From positions 1-62,221 of the forward strand of contig NZ_JACLHY010000029.1 in NCBI RefSeq assembly GCF_014397245.1: a stretch of 62,221 bases of DNA, read 5' to 3'. The translations under genes and the position numbers were made by a program. The stretch's first letter is position 1; every line of letters begins with the position of its first letter. Below the pieces are notes generated by a model, which was not told the origin of the DNA, made no database searches, and saw only the letters and a program-made list of their open reading frames with translations. Shown here one piece after another: positions 45,918-56,241 of the stretch. This DNA comes from Arenibacter arenosicollis (GTDB lineage Bacteria; Bacteroidota; Bacteroidia; Flavobacteriales; Flavobacteriaceae).

Positions 45918-48900
45918 ATGCGAAAATTAATTGTTTTACTGGTTTTATCGTTTCATACGTTTGGATGCTTTCTTGGTCTATCCCAAGTGGACCCGAGATT
46001 TTCGCTTTTGAGCCCCAAACAGACTGGTATAGATTTTAACAACGAAATTAAAGATAGCAAGGAGGTAAATATACTTTTGTATTCCAACTTTTACGGAGGT
46101 GCTGGGGTGGGAGTGGGCGATTTTAACAATGATGGCCTTCAGGATATCTATTTTGCGGGCAATATGGTTCCCGATAAGTTATATTTCAACCAAGGCAATT
46201 TTAAGTTTAAAGATGTAACCAATTCCTCGGGAATTGAAGATGATGGCGGATGGTCTACGGGAGTTACCGTAGCGGATGTGAATAATGATGGTAATTTGGA
46301 TATTTATGTAAGTCGCGAACTTTATGACAAAAGGCCGGATTGGCGAACCAATCTTTTATATATCAATAAGGGAAATGGAACTTTTGTGGAGTCGGCTTTA
46401 AGGTTTGGAATCGCCGATTCCCAAAGAACTAGGCATGCCACCTTTCTGGATTATGATAAGGACGGATATTTGGACTTGTTTTTGTTGACACAGCCTCCCA
46501 ATCCTGGAAGTTATTCTGAATTTTCCGGGACTACTTTGCTTAAAGAGGAATATCATGTAAAACTTTTTAGAAACACCGGTAATGATTTTTTTGTTGAAAC
46601 AACGAAGGAAGCAGGGATTGTTCTGACGGGTTTTCCAAATGGAGTGTCTGCCAGTGATTTGAACAACGACGGATGGACGGACCTTTATGTTGCCAATGAT
46701 TTTAATGCCCCGGATTTTCTGCTTATAAATAACCAAGATGGCACTTTTACAAATGTAGCGCAAGAAGCACTTGGCCATATGTCCTACTATAGTATGGGCG
46801 TGGATGTGGCCGATATTAACAACGATGCCCTTTTAGATATTTTTGTTGTGGATATGGTTGCGGAGGATAACTTCAGGTTAAAATCCAATATGAGCGGGAT
46901 GAACCCGGATGCATTTTGGAAAGTGGTCAACGATGGAGGGCATTATCAATATATGTACAATGCGCTGCAGCTCAATAATGGCAATGGAACTTTTAGTGAT
47001 GTGGCCCAATTGACGGGTATGGCCGCTACCGATTGGAGCTGGTCCAACCTTGTTGCCGATTTTGATAACGATGGTCTGAAAGATACCTATATAACCAATG
47101 GCCTACTACATGATATTAGGAATACCGATGCGGATAAACTGGTTGCAAAACTCATAAATGAAGCAAGTTTTAAATACTTGCAGGAAAACCCACAGGGTGG
47201 CAATGTGAAAAGCGTCTTCGATATTTTGAATTTGGAAAAGGTGCTTTCGGTACTTCCTTCTCAGCCATTACAAAATTATGCGTTTAAAAATTTGGGAAAC
47301 CTTGAATTTGAGAAGACAATGGACAATTGGGGGCTTAGGGAAAAATCCTTTTCCAATGGGTCGGCCTATGCAGATTTCGATAATGATGGGGATTTAGATC
47401 TGGTTGTAAATAATATTAATGAAAAAGCTTTCGTTTATAAAAACAATTCTGAAAGATTTAAGGCTGGTAATTTTTTCCGTATTCAATTGAAGGATTCAAG
47501 GAATAGACCGGTATTTGGTACAAAGGCCACACTTTATATGGATGGGGGAAAACAATTTTTGGAACATACCAATGTCCGAGGAATATATTCGACCAGCGAA
47601 CCCATTCTGCATTTTGGTGTGGGCAGTGGATCAATTATCGATAGTCTTGAGATTCAATGGCCTAATAGTTCCATAACCCATTTGTACCAAGTAAAGGTCA
47701 ATCAACTTTTAAAATTGGATATGGGGGAGGGACAGTTTAACTCCACTCTCAATTCGAATGCTATTCGACCACTTTTTAAGTTACTACAAGATAGATCGAA
47801 GCCATTTGAGTTTACACACGAAGAAAACGTTTTTAACGATTACGAATATCAGGTTTTGCTTCCTCACAAAATGTCCCAGTTTGGACCAGCTCTAGCGAAG
47901 GGAGACATAAATAATGATGGTTTGGATGATATTTTTATAGGTGGCGCTACCGGGTTTAGTCCGGCCCTTTTCATTGCCGATCAAAATGGCAACTTTACCG
48001 AGATAGCTCAGGGTTTATGGGAGCAAGATGCGGGTTATGAAGATGTTGATGCATTGTTTCTAGATATTAATGGAGACGGGTTTCAGGATCTTTATGTGGT
48101 AAGCGGTGGAAACGAGTATGTTGTCAATGATGCCCATTACGTAGACCGTCTATATTTGAATAACGGGTTTGGCGGTTTTACAAAAGGTGCTATTCTTAAT
48201 GTTGACCGTAGCAGCGGTTCAAGCGTTGTAGCGGAAGATTATGATAACGATGGGGATTTGGATGTTTTTGTTGGAGGTAGGCATGTGCCACATCATTATC
48301 CAATTCCCGCTTCGAGCATGTTGCTTCTTAATGAAAATGGACAACTGGTAAATCGTACTTTGGAGTTGGCACCACAATTAAAAGATTTGGGGATGGTTAC
48401 CGATGCTGTATGGAGCGATTATGACAATGATGGGGATATGGACCTTATTGTGGTTGGAGAGTGGATGCCGATCACCGTATTTGAAAATGAACATGGAACC
48501 TTGAAGAAGGGGACGGTCCCAGTACTGAACGCTACCTCTGGCTGGTGGTATAGTATAGCGAAAGGTGATTTCGATAAAGATGGGGATATGGATTTTATTG
48601 CCGGCAATATTGGCTTGAATTATAAGTACAAGACCTCGATGGAAAAACCTTTCGACATTTACTTTAATGACTTTGACGATAATGGCAATTACGATATAGT
48701 CCTGGGATATTACAATGGAGAAAAGCATTACCCTCTTCGGGGGTTTTCTTGTTCCTCCGAACAAATACCGGGATTAAAGAACAAAATTCAAAAGTACGAC
48801 CTGTTCGCTTCCTTGGAAATAGATGAGGTATATGGGAAGGAAAATTTAGAAAAATCACTTCACTATCAGGCAAATACATTTGCATCATCCTACATAGAGA

Positions 48901-49253
48901 ATCTGGGCAATGGAAGTTTCAAGATTTCGGCATTGCCAAATATCGCACAATTTTCAAGTATTAATGATATGTTGCTGGAGGATTACAACGGGGATGGCCA
49001 TTTAGATATCCTGGCCGTTGGTAATTTGTATGTTTCCGAAATTGAGACCCCTAGGAACGATGCCGGTACCGGAGTATTATTGCTGGGGGATGGCCGGGGA
49101 GGCTTTGATCCTATGACCGTTATGGAAAGTGGATTTTTTGCCAATAAAGATGCCAAAAAGATTATTTCTGTATCCACTAGTGGAAAAACATGGATTGTAG
49201 TAGGTAACAATAACGAGAAGATTACAGTGCACCAAAAGGTTGCAATCGACTGA
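45918..49253 (+). CDS. FG-GAP/VCBS repeat protein with ASPIC/UnbV domain (CRTAC1 type)
   Basis: This is a very large secreted protein of about 1111 residues from the ATG at 45918. A signal peptide with a possible lipobox (F-H-T-F-G-C) precedes two beta-propeller halves built of FG-GAP repeats with calcium-type loops (D-F-N-N-D-G, D-V-N-N-D-G, D-Y-D-N-D-G-D). An ASPIC/UnbV domain lies between them at about residues 520-600 (V-F-G-T-K-A-T-L-Y, then S-L-E-I-Q-W-P-N). Such proteins are often encoded beside SusC/SusD in Flavobacteriia, but their role is unproven. It may act as a surface glycan-binding protein. The location between the two SusC/SusD pairs supports this. Confidence 0.88.
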   Translation: MRKLIVLLVLSFHTFGCFLGLSQVDPRFSLLSPKQTGIDFNNEIKDSKEVNILLYSNFYGGAGVGVGDFNNDGLQDIYFAGNMVPDKLYFNQGNFKFKDVTNSSGIEDDGGWSTGVTVADVNNDGNLDIYVSRELYDKRPDWRTNLLYINKGNGTFVESALRFGIADSQRTRHATFLDYDKDGYLDLFLLTQPPNPGSYSEFSGTTLLKEEYHVKLFRNTGNDFFVETTKEAGIVLTGFPNGVSASDLNNDGWTDLYVANDFNAPDFLLINNQDGTFTNVAQEALGHMSYYSMGVDVADINNDALLDIFVVDMVAEDNFRLKSNMSGMNPDAFWKVVNDGGHYQYMYNALQLNNGNGTFSDVAQLTGMAATDWSWSNLVADFDNDGLKDTYITNGLLHDIRNTDADKLVAKLINEASFKYLQENPQGGNVKSVFDILNLEKVLSVLPSQPLQNYAFKNLGNLEFEKTMDNWGLREKSFSNGSAYADFDNDGDLDLVVNNINEKAFVYKNNSERFKAGNFFRIQLKDSRNRPVFGTKATLYMDGGKQFLEHTNVRGIYSTSEPILHFGVGSGSIIDSLEIQWPNSSITHLYQVKVNQLLKLDMGEGQFNSTLNSNAIRPLFKLLQDRSKPFEFTHEENVFNDYEYQVLLPHKMSQFGPALAKGDINNDGLDDIFIGGATGFSPALFIADQNGNFTEIAQGLWEQDAGYEDVDALFLDINGDGFQDLYVVSGGNEYVVNDAHYVDRLYLNNGFGGFTKGAILNVDRSSGSSVVAEDYDNDGDLDVFVGGRHVPHHYPIPASSMLLLNENGQLVNRTLELAPQLKDLGMVTDAVWSDYDNDGDMDLIVVGEWMPITVFENEHGTLKKGTVPVLNATSGWWYSIAKGDFDKDGDMDFIAGNIGLNYKYKTSMEKPFDIYFNDFDDNGNYDIVLGYYNGEKHYPLRGFSCSSEQIPGLKNKIQKYDLFASLEIDEVYGKENLEKSLHYQANTFASSYIENLGNGSFKISALPNIAQFSSINDMLLEDYNGDGHLDILAVGNLYVSEIETPRNDAGTGVLLLGDGRGGFDPMTVMESGFFANKDAKKIISVSTSGKTWIVVGNNNEKITVHQKVAID

Positions 49254-49551
49254 TGGCATATGAAGACTAAAGTTGTTGATTTTTACATTTTTGCCAAACT
49301 ATGGCAAGTCTGGAAGAAAGACAACTTACACCATTGCAGCAAATGTTAAAAAGCTATAAAATCCATAAACCAATATAATTTCCGACTGGAAAAAACTCCT
49401 TTAGATTTTTTGTAAAACTACTTGGACGACATTTCGTTTTTGTCCAAAACATTTAATAAATGGAATGTTTGTAGATCAAAAAAATAGTCCTTTCGACGCT
49501 TTAGGCAAGCACGATAATTTCTCCAGTATCTCAAATCTCCATGTTTAGAAT

Positions 49552-49632
49552 ATGTTAATTAATGAGAACAATGTTATACGTTTTATACCCTTATTAATTT
49601 TATTTGTGCTCAGCTGTAAGAATACTATTTAA
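49552..49632 (+). pseudogene. Orphan lipoprotein signal peptide, probable gene remnant
   Basis: A 26-codon frame encodes a complete lipoprotein signal peptide, with hydrophobic P-L-L-I-L-F-V and lipobox L-S-C followed by K-N-T-I and a stop. It sits in the 544-bp gap between the FG-GAP gene and susC2. No further reading frame continues it. It may be the start of a decayed lipoprotein gene; a tiny functional lipopeptide is possible. The rest of the gap before 49685 shows no other gene. Confidence 0.4.
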
Positions 49633-49684
49633 TTTTTCAACGCAATCGTTTTCGATTACACGTTGTTAGACTTTTCACTATCGT

Positions 49685-49797
49685 CATTAGTCGAATTAAT
49701 TTCTTTTCCTTACTAAGAAAACGAAAATTTAGTAATTATTTAACATTAGGGTAACTCCCTAAAATAACTTCTAATTAACTAACTAAAAATTATTAGT
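49685..49797 (+). promoter_or_regulatory. Conserved leader ahead of susC2
   Basis: The counterpart of 41101-41217. The 33-nt core lies at 49728-49760, 38 bp ahead of the ATG. Here it closes a perfect 6-bp hairpin, T-T-A-G-G-G (49746-49751) with C-C-C-T-A-A (49757-49762), which is weaker in the first copy. Confidence 0.6.
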
Positions 49798-52700
49798 ATG
49801 ATTAAAAAATTTCATTACTATTTATTGCTGAGTGCATTTCTTCTGGTACAGGGAATGATGGCTCAGACCAAGACTGTTTCCGGAACAGTGTCCGATGATT
49901 TGGGCACGCCACTGCCAGGTGTAAACGTGGTGGAGAAGGGTACCAATAACGGTGCCTCTACAGATTTTGATGGAAACTTTTCAATTAAAGTATCCAACAA
50001 TGCCACTTTGGTTTTCTCATCTTTAGGATTTACTAAAAAGGAAATTGCAGTAGGCGTACAAACTACTCTTAATGTTGTTCTTGAAGAAGATGCTGAACAA
50101 TTGGGGGAGGTTGTTGTAACTGGATTGGGTATTACTAGGGAAAAGAAAGCCCTTGGTTATGCTACTGCAACTATTAGTGCAGAAGCTTTGACCGAAACTG
50201 CTACACCTAACTTTGCCACTGCATTGTACGGTAAAGCGCCCGGTGTTAGTATCAACACTACTCCAGGTGGATCTACAAGTGCTTCCAACATCACTATAAG
50301 GGGTGTGGCCTCCATTACTGGGAGAAGTCAGCCGCTAATTATTTTGGATGGGGTGCCAATTAGGGATGGTGAAGTTTCCAATAACAACTATTGGGGAGAC
50401 CAACGCTTAAGAGGTAATGGTCTTTTGGATATTAACCCAGAAGATATAGATAACATATCCATACTTAAAGGCGCATCTGCAGCAGCGCTTTATGGTTCTG
50501 AGGCGGTAAACGGTGTTGTATTGATTACTACAAAGAGTGGGAAGAATAGAAAGAATGGTATGACTGTGGATTTAAGTTCATCCTATAGTTTTGACAAAGT
50601 AGCTTATCTTCCAAGATATCAAACTGTGAGGGGTCCAGGTGCTCCCTTGAACGTATCTGATGGAGGACAGGATGCAGAAGGATTTATTTATCACGATGTA
50701 GATGGTAATGGTTCAGCCGAAACAAGGGGTGTACTAGGTTATAGTATTAACTTTGGACCTAAGTTTGACGGTAAACCAACTATTGGTTGGGATGGAATCG
50801 TAAGACCTTATGAGGCTCAGGATGATCGCTATAGCGGTTTGTTCAACACTGCCCATAACACCAGTGTTAACATGTCTATTACCAATGTTACCGATAATTC
50901 CAATTTAAGATTTTCTTATACACGTCAGGATAACGAAGGTATAAGTATAGGTGCTGAGGAGAAAAAGAACATATTTAATTTGAATACAACCTTCAAATGG
51001 GCAGAGGATTTCTCTACTGATGTAATTGTAAATTATGTTAATCAGTCCGTATTCAATAGACCTTATTCTGTAGACCGATTGACGAACAATTTTTCTGGAA
51101 TGATGTCTCCCTTCGATAGTGCCGACTGGTATTTGGATAGATATAAAACAAGTAAAGGCTATCGTTATGTTCAAGGGACAGGGCAAAGTCTTACTCCAGA
51201 GGAAAATATTATTTATCCCGGATTTAAGGATGCCATCGGAGATTTTATTTGGAGAGTTAAAGAGAATAGGCTGGAAGAACAGAGCAACAGGGTTATTGGT
51301 ACCATTACCAATAACTGGGACATAACAACAGGTCTTAACCTAAGAGGTAGAATTTCCAACGACTTCACCAATAGAAGAACTGAGGCCAGTAATTCTACAG
51401 AAAGACCTTTGGCTTTTGGTAATTCTGGAGGATTTAGTATGAGTAATAACAATTACAATGTATTGTACGGTGAATTGTTGTTGAGATATGAAACTCCAAT
51501 TACTACAGATTTGACTCTGGCTATGATGGCCGGTTACAACGCCACCAAACAATCTGAGTCCAATTTGAACAGAGGAACAAATGGTGGATTAAGTGTAGAA
51601 AACTGGTTCGATGTTGCCGCATCGGTAAACACTCCCAATTCAGGTAGTAGCCGTGAATCTATTGTAAAAGATGCATTTTTGGGGACCATGAATTTGGATT
51701 ACAAAGGATATTTCTACGTAGAAGGTACAATTCGTAAGGATAAGACTTCCACTATGAATCCTAACAACAATAGCTTTGTATACCCTTCGGTAAACTCTAG
51801 TTTTGTTCTTTCAGAGGCATTTGATCTTCCACTATTTATGAATTATTTCAAAATTCGTGGATCTTGGGGTATTGTTGGTAATTACCCTGATATTTATGGG
51901 GCAAACATCGCCTACAATCAGAATACTTTAGGTTCTCAAGGTGGTAACCCAGTATTGTACACTACTATCCCTTCCAGTTTCGGTAATGACGGGATTAGAC
52001 CAGAAGAAAAACATGAGTACGAATTTGGTATGGAGCTCAAATTTTTTCAAGGTAGGTTAGGTCTTGATGTTTCCTATTACAATGCCCAAGTTGTTGATCA
52101 AATCCTTCCTTTAACGCTTCCAAACAGCTCAGGAGCAAGCTCAGTGCTTACCAACATAGGTACACTAAGGAACAAAGGATATGAATTTGGTTTAACAGGT
52201 ACTCCAATAGACACAGGATCTTTTAGATGGGATGTTATTGTAAACCTAGCAAAGAACGAAAACGTAGTTGAAAAGCTTGCACCTGGTTTGGATGAATTAT
52301 TACATGCAGATTATGATGGTAATGCCGCTCAGTTAAAGTCACTAGTAGGACAACCCATGGGAGATCTTTATGCGCATCCAGTTGCAACGGATGCTCAAGG
52401 AAGAAGAATTGTTGACCCCAATGGTCTTTACAAGGTGGATGCCGATAAAATGGAAAAATTCGGTAATGCCATGCCAAAATGGACTGGTGGTGTAATGAAC
52501 TCCTTCAGCTATAAGAACATTACTTTAGACGCTCTTGTGGATGGCCGAATTGGAGGTCACGTTATGCCAACTGCACTAAACTGGATGACCAGTCGTGGTT
52601 TAACAGAAGAGAGCACAAAGTTCATGGATACGGAAAGTGGTGGACTTAGCTATTATGAGGACGTTAATGGTACCAGAATTCAGACTACCCCAAGCGCAAC

Positions 52701-53124
52701 TGCTGGTCCAGGAGGAGAAGTAGTTTATCATGATGGTATTTTGTTGGATGGGGTTACCAATGATGGTCAACCTAACGATCAAATTGCTTCCTCTGCTGAT
52801 TACTATTGGACGGTATACAACTGGGGTGGACCTCAATATAGCCCAAACACACGTTACGAGCTATACATTAAGGAGAACACCTATTTCAAAATGAGGGAAT
52901 TGTCCATAGGTTATAAAATGCCTAGAAAAGTTTTGGATAACATTGGGCTTAGTAAACTACAGTTCTCTGTATTTGGTAGAAACTTGTTTTATCTGTACAG
53001 AACAATTAAGGATATGGATGGTGAACAGACAACAGCTGGTTCTAGATGGTTCCAAAATGTTAATAACGTTGGTTCCAACCCTTCCACTCGTTCTTTCGGT
53101 TTAATGGTTAGAGCTAGTTTATAA
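49798..53124 (+). CDS. SusC-like TonB-dependent transporter 2
   Basis: The second outer-membrane glycan transporter has 1108 residues. Signal peptide, regulatory-like domain (P-L-P-G-V-N-V-V-E-K-G-T-N-N-G), plug (P-G-V-S-I-N, I-R-G-V-A-S-I, L-I-I-L-D-G-V-P-I, G-A-S-A-A-A-L-Y-G-S-E-A-V-N-G-V) and barrel are complete. The N-terminal 110 residues are close to those of SusC1, but plug and barrel are clearly different, so the pair are not a recent duplication as a whole. It is coupled to the susD2 gene 34 bp later. Cargo is probably another part or size of the same glycan. Confidence 0.96.
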   Translation: MIKKFHYYLLLSAFLLVQGMMAQTKTVSGTVSDDLGTPLPGVNVVEKGTNNGASTDFDGNFSIKVSNNATLVFSSLGFTKKEIAVGVQTTLNVVLEEDAEQLGEVVVTGLGITREKKALGYATATISAEALTETATPNFATALYGKAPGVSINTTPGGSTSASNITIRGVASITGRSQPLIILDGVPIRDGEVSNNNYWGDQRLRGNGLLDINPEDIDNISILKGASAAALYGSEAVNGVVLITTKSGKNRKNGMTVDLSSSYSFDKVAYLPRYQTVRGPGAPLNVSDGGQDAEGFIYHDVDGNGSAETRGVLGYSINFGPKFDGKPTIGWDGIVRPYEAQDDRYSGLFNTAHNTSVNMSITNVTDNSNLRFSYTRQDNEGISIGAEEKKNIFNLNTTFKWAEDFSTDVIVNYVNQSVFNRPYSVDRLTNNFSGMMSPFDSADWYLDRYKTSKGYRYVQGTGQSLTPEENIIYPGFKDAIGDFIWRVKENRLEEQSNRVIGTITNNWDITTGLNLRGRISNDFTNRRTEASNSTERPLAFGNSGGFSMSNNNYNVLYGELLLRYETPITTDLTLAMMAGYNATKQSESNLNRGTNGGLSVENWFDVAASVNTPNSGSSRESIVKDAFLGTMNLDYKGYFYVEGTIRKDKTSTMNPNNNSFVYPSVNSSFVLSEAFDLPLFMNYFKIRGSWGIVGNYPDIYGANIAYNQNTLGSQGGNPVLYTTIPSSFGNDGIRPEEKHEYEFGMELKFFQGRLGLDVSYYNAQVVDQILPLTLPNSSGASSVLTNIGTLRNKGYEFGLTGTPIDTGSFRWDVIVNLAKNENVVEKLAPGLDELLHADYDGNAAQLKSLVGQPMGDLYAHPVATDAQGRRIVDPNGLYKVDADKMEKFGNAMPKWTGGVMNSFSYKNITLDALVDGRIGGHVMPTALNWMTSRGLTEESTKFMDTESGGLSYYEDVNGTRIQTTPSATAGPGGEVVYHDGILLDGVTNDGQPNDQIASSADYYWTVYNWGGPQYSPNTRYELYIKENTYFKMRELSIGYKMPRKVLDNIGLSKLQFSVFGRNLFYLYRTIKDMDGEQTTAGSRWFQNVNNVGSNPSTRSFGLMVRASL

Positions 53125-53158
53125 TAGTATAAATAAGAATTATTTAAAAAGATATTTC

Positions 53159-54742
53159 ATGAAAAAATTATCGATAATACTCAGTATTGTTATGGCTACG
53201 GCCATCAGCGGGTGTACTGAGGCAGATTTTAGCGAGAATTACGCAAACCCTTCAAAAGTATCGACAGCTACGGTAGAAAAGCAATTTGCTGGTATGTTGG
53301 TTGCAAATAGGGAATATGTTCTTCCAGCTTATTGGAACTATTTTGTAGTGTTAAGAACTACATTAACACGTTATACCCAAGCAGTAGGTTGGATTAATTC
53401 TTCCAACCAATATGTTCCTGGTGAAGCGGGTATAGGCGGACGTTGGAGTAATTACTATGATTTCTTGGCTCAATACAGGGAGTTGGAGAAAATTTACAAT
53501 AATCTTTCTCCGGAAGATCAAGCTGATTTACGGGTGTATATGCTTACGGCAACTATTTACCTTTATGATCATACCCAAAGGGTAGTTGACCTACATGGTG
53601 ATATCCCATTCTCTGAGGCTGGTCGTCTAAGTCAAAATGGAGGTGATTATTTGGCTTCCTTACCTTCTTATGATACAGCGGAAAGTATTTATACTACTAT
53701 GTTGGATGGTTTAAAAGGATTTTCGGATGAATTGAACAGTATCAACGTTAGTCCTGGAATCATGGTAGGTTTTGAGACTCAGGATTTTGTTAACGGAGGA
53801 GATTTATCTGCTTGGAAAAAGTACTGTAACTCGCTTAGATTAAGAATGTTGACCAGAGTTTCCGGAGTTTCGGAATTTCAGTCTAGGGCAACATCTGAAA
53901 TTGCCGCTATTTTAGGAAATCCTTCTCAATACCCTGTAGTGGAAACCAATGTTGAAAACGTACAAATAGACGTTATTAGTTTGGATACCCCAATACACTC
54001 TAAGGGTTTCAGAGGCGGATTGGAAGATTGGGATGGTAACTTGGCCGGAAAGGAAATGATCGACCATATGTTGGATAATGCTGACCCAAGATTAAGGGCT
54101 ATGTACGAGCCAGGTGAAGAAGCCGGTACCTCCTATTTAGGTTTGGATCCATTGTTAAGCGAAAATGCTCAAACAACTTTAGTTGCTACTGGAACATTAT
54201 CTAGGTATAACCGTTCCACTTTAAGTAGAAATGAATATTTCCCTGGACTATTGTTTACGGCAGCGGAAGTTAGTCTACTTAAGGCGGAATATTATTTGAA
54301 GGCCAGTAATGACGCTATGGCACAAGCTAGTTATGAGGATGCGATAGAGAAATCTACCGAATTCTACTATAGCCTACGTGACTTGAGTACTGATGGTACC
54401 TCTGGTCCCTTGACTCCTACAAATGATACTGAAGTACAGGCTTATATTAATAGCGCCGATGTTAATTGGGATAACGCTACTACAAATGCAGAGAAATTGG
54501 CCTTAATTGCAACTGAAAAGTGGATACATTTTAGTGTGCTTCAATTACCTGATAGTTGGGCGGAGCAAAGAAGATTAAATTTACCTCAATTCTCATTTCA
54601 GGTAGATAACGCCAACGAACAAACCTTGCCTCCTAACAGATGGTTATACCCAAATAGCGAGCGTGTTTATAACACTGAAAACTATAATGCGGTTAGTGGA
54701 GAGGATAACTTAACTACCAAAATATTCTGGGACGTTAATTAA
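53159..54742 (+). CDS. SusD-like outer-membrane lipoprotein 2
   Basis: This 527-residue surface lipoprotein pairs with SusC2. The lipobox is I-S-G-C at about residue 19. The SusD-like-2 pattern is visible in F-S-E-N-Y-A-N-P-S-K-V, V-V-D-L-H-G-D-I-P-F-S-E-A about residue 143, and T-A-A-E-V-S-L-L-K-A-E-Y-Y about residue 370. It shares only family-level similarity with SusD1. A strong terminator follows 32 bp after the stop. Confidence 0.94.
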   Translation: MKKLSIILSIVMATAISGCTEADFSENYANPSKVSTATVEKQFAGMLVANREYVLPAYWNYFVVLRTTLTRYTQAVGWINSSNQYVPGEAGIGGRWSNYYDFLAQYRELEKIYNNLSPEDQADLRVYMLTATIYLYDHTQRVVDLHGDIPFSEAGRLSQNGGDYLASLPSYDTAESIYTTMLDGLKGFSDELNSINVSPGIMVGFETQDFVNGGDLSAWKKYCNSLRLRMLTRVSGVSEFQSRATSEIAAILGNPSQYPVVETNVENVQIDVISLDTPIHSKGFRGGLEDWDGNLAGKEMIDHMLDNADPRLRAMYEPGEEAGTSYLGLDPLLSENAQTTLVATGTLSRYNRSTLSRNEYFPGLLFTAAEVSLLKAEYYLKASNDAMAQASYEDAIEKSTEFYYSLRDLSTDGTSGPLTPTNDTEVQAYINSADVNWDNATTNAEKLALIATEKWIHFSVLQLPDSWAEQRRLNLPQFSFQVDNANEQTLPPNRWLYPNSERVYNTENYNAVSGEDNLTTKIFWDVN

Positions 54743-54773
54743 GGATTTGAGTTAGTTTTATTTTTTTAAGAAG

Positions 54774-54806
54774 CCCGATACAATTATTGTATCGGGTTTT
54801 TTCTTT
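54774..54806 (+). terminator. Rho-independent terminator after susD2
   Basis: A perfect 10-bp stem (C-C-C-G-A-T-A-C-A-A at 54774-54783 with 54787-54796) with a 3-nt loop is followed by a T-rich tail. It separates the PUL from the convergent minus-strand cluster. The remaining 195 bp of the gap show nothing I recognise. Confidence 0.88.
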
Positions 54807-55001
54807 GACCATTACTGTAAACTTCAGCGATATCAAAGAAAGATTGTTTGGACGCACTTTTTTAAAGTTAATCAAAGGTTGATGGAAAGAGTGTTCTATA
54901 ATGCAGAACTAAGTATTTAGTGAGCGGTTTCCCATCATCCTAGAAATATGTTTAAGTACAGGCTATGGAATTAAATTTATTCTACAAAGCTATTTAAATC
55001 A

Positions 55002-56186
55002 TCACATCCCCATCTTATTTTCAAAAAGAAAAACGCCATTTTTGTTCGCTATTACGATGTCCGGTTTCTTGTCCTTATTCATGTCTTCGACCACAATATT
55101 AAGGCCTGCACCTGAATCATGGTCAATTATGTACTCTTGAAAATAGGGGGCTTTTTCGGGAGTAAATTCAATATAAAGCAGGATTGGAGCATCACTGTCC
55201 CCTGCATCGTTGCCATTATGGGCCAAATATCGTTTGCCTGTAATTAGTTCCTTTTTACCATCACCATTAATGTCGGCCATAATGGTGGAATGAGTTTGGG
55301 AGGTTGTGCTGCTTATGAGATGTGTGTTGAAGTTTTGTCCGTCGTGCTGTTCATGCCACCAAACCCCAAGGGCATGTGCCGAGGAACTTACCACATCGTT
55401 TTTACCATCGTTATTTACATCCATCACTTGCATGTGGGAGCAGGGCTCACCTAGGTTAGCTGCGTGAAATTTCCAATTTCCTGCCTTTTTATCAGCTTTT
55501 CCTTCAAACCATCCTTCCGTAATAACCACATCATCCAAACCATCATTATTAACATCCCCCAGACCAATGCCATGGGAAAATTTCTCTGTTCCGGGTACAT
55601 TTTCAGTGCTGATAGGAAATCTTTTCCATTCGGTATCCCCTGGATTCAATGGAGCCTGTAGCCAAACTATTTGTTTTTTATCCACATCTCCACAAAGGAT
55701 ATCCAATCTACCGTCACCGTCAATATCTACAAAACCCGGCGACTCATTGGAAATGCCCATTCCGTCAGCTATAATATGCTTTTTCCAAACCCCGGATTTG
55801 TTCTTTGGATTTTCGAACCAAAAACCTGGTTTTCCAGGATAATCTATGATGACCACATCATCCCATCCGTCCAAATTTACGTCCATACCCAAATTTAGGA
55901 AAGATTCACAGTATTCCTTCCACGGGTTAAAGGTGCGGGAGGGAGCCATCTCGTGGCGCGTCCAAGAAGGAGCTTCAAACCAATAGTAGCCCGCGACAAT
56001 ATCCATCAACCCGTCCTTGTTTAAGTCTGCCACTGCTACACCTTCAGAGATAAAATCCCTCGTAATGACTGTTTTTTTAAAATCATTGGAGGTTGTGCTC
56101 TGGCCAATGGACATAGGTATAATACAGAAATATATCAAAAGACCAAATAAGACTTGTCCAACAGTATTGTTAATTGTCATTCTCAT
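55002..56186 (-). CDS. FG-GAP/VCBS repeat protein, 394 residues
   Basis: This secreted protein has a signal peptide (about residues 1-28) and a single beta-propeller of FG-GAP repeats with calcium-type loops (D-L-N-K-D-G, D-I-D-G-D-G, D-V-N-N-D-G-L-D, D-I-N-G-D-G). A catalytic motif is not visible. It is the last gene of the four-gene minus-strand cluster, about 55 bp after the cupredoxin-dehydrogenase gene. A binding or lyase-type propeller role is possible; none is supported by a motif. Confidence 0.85.
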   Translation of the reverse strand: MRMTINNTVGQVLFGLLIYFCIIPMSIGQSTTSNDFKKTVITRDFISEGVAVADLNKDGLMDIVAGYYWFEAPSWTRHEMAPSRTFNPWKEYCESFLNLGMDVNLDGWDDVVIIDYPGKPGFWFENPKNKSGVWKKHIIADGMGISNESPGFVDIDGDGRLDILCGDVDKKQIVWLQAPLNPGDTEWKRFPISTENVPGTEKFSHGIGLGDVNNDGLDDVVITEGWFEGKADKKAGNWKFHAANLGEPCSHMQVMDVNNDGKNDVVSSSAHALGVWWHEQHDGQNFNTHLISSTTSQTHSTIMADINGDGKKELITGKRYLAHNGNDAGDSDAPILLYIEFTPEKAPYFQEYIIDHDSGAGLNIVVEDMNKDKKPDIVIANKNGVFLFENKMGM

Positions 56187-56241
56187 TTTTCGATTTTGTT
56201 ATGGTATTAAAGTTAATTGTTTTTTGGATGATGATGTTTGG

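Noticed and set aside
49260..49349. A 29-codon frame just after the FG-GAP gene
   Set aside because: No signal, motif or similarity; it overlaps no conserved block and is short enough to occur by chance.
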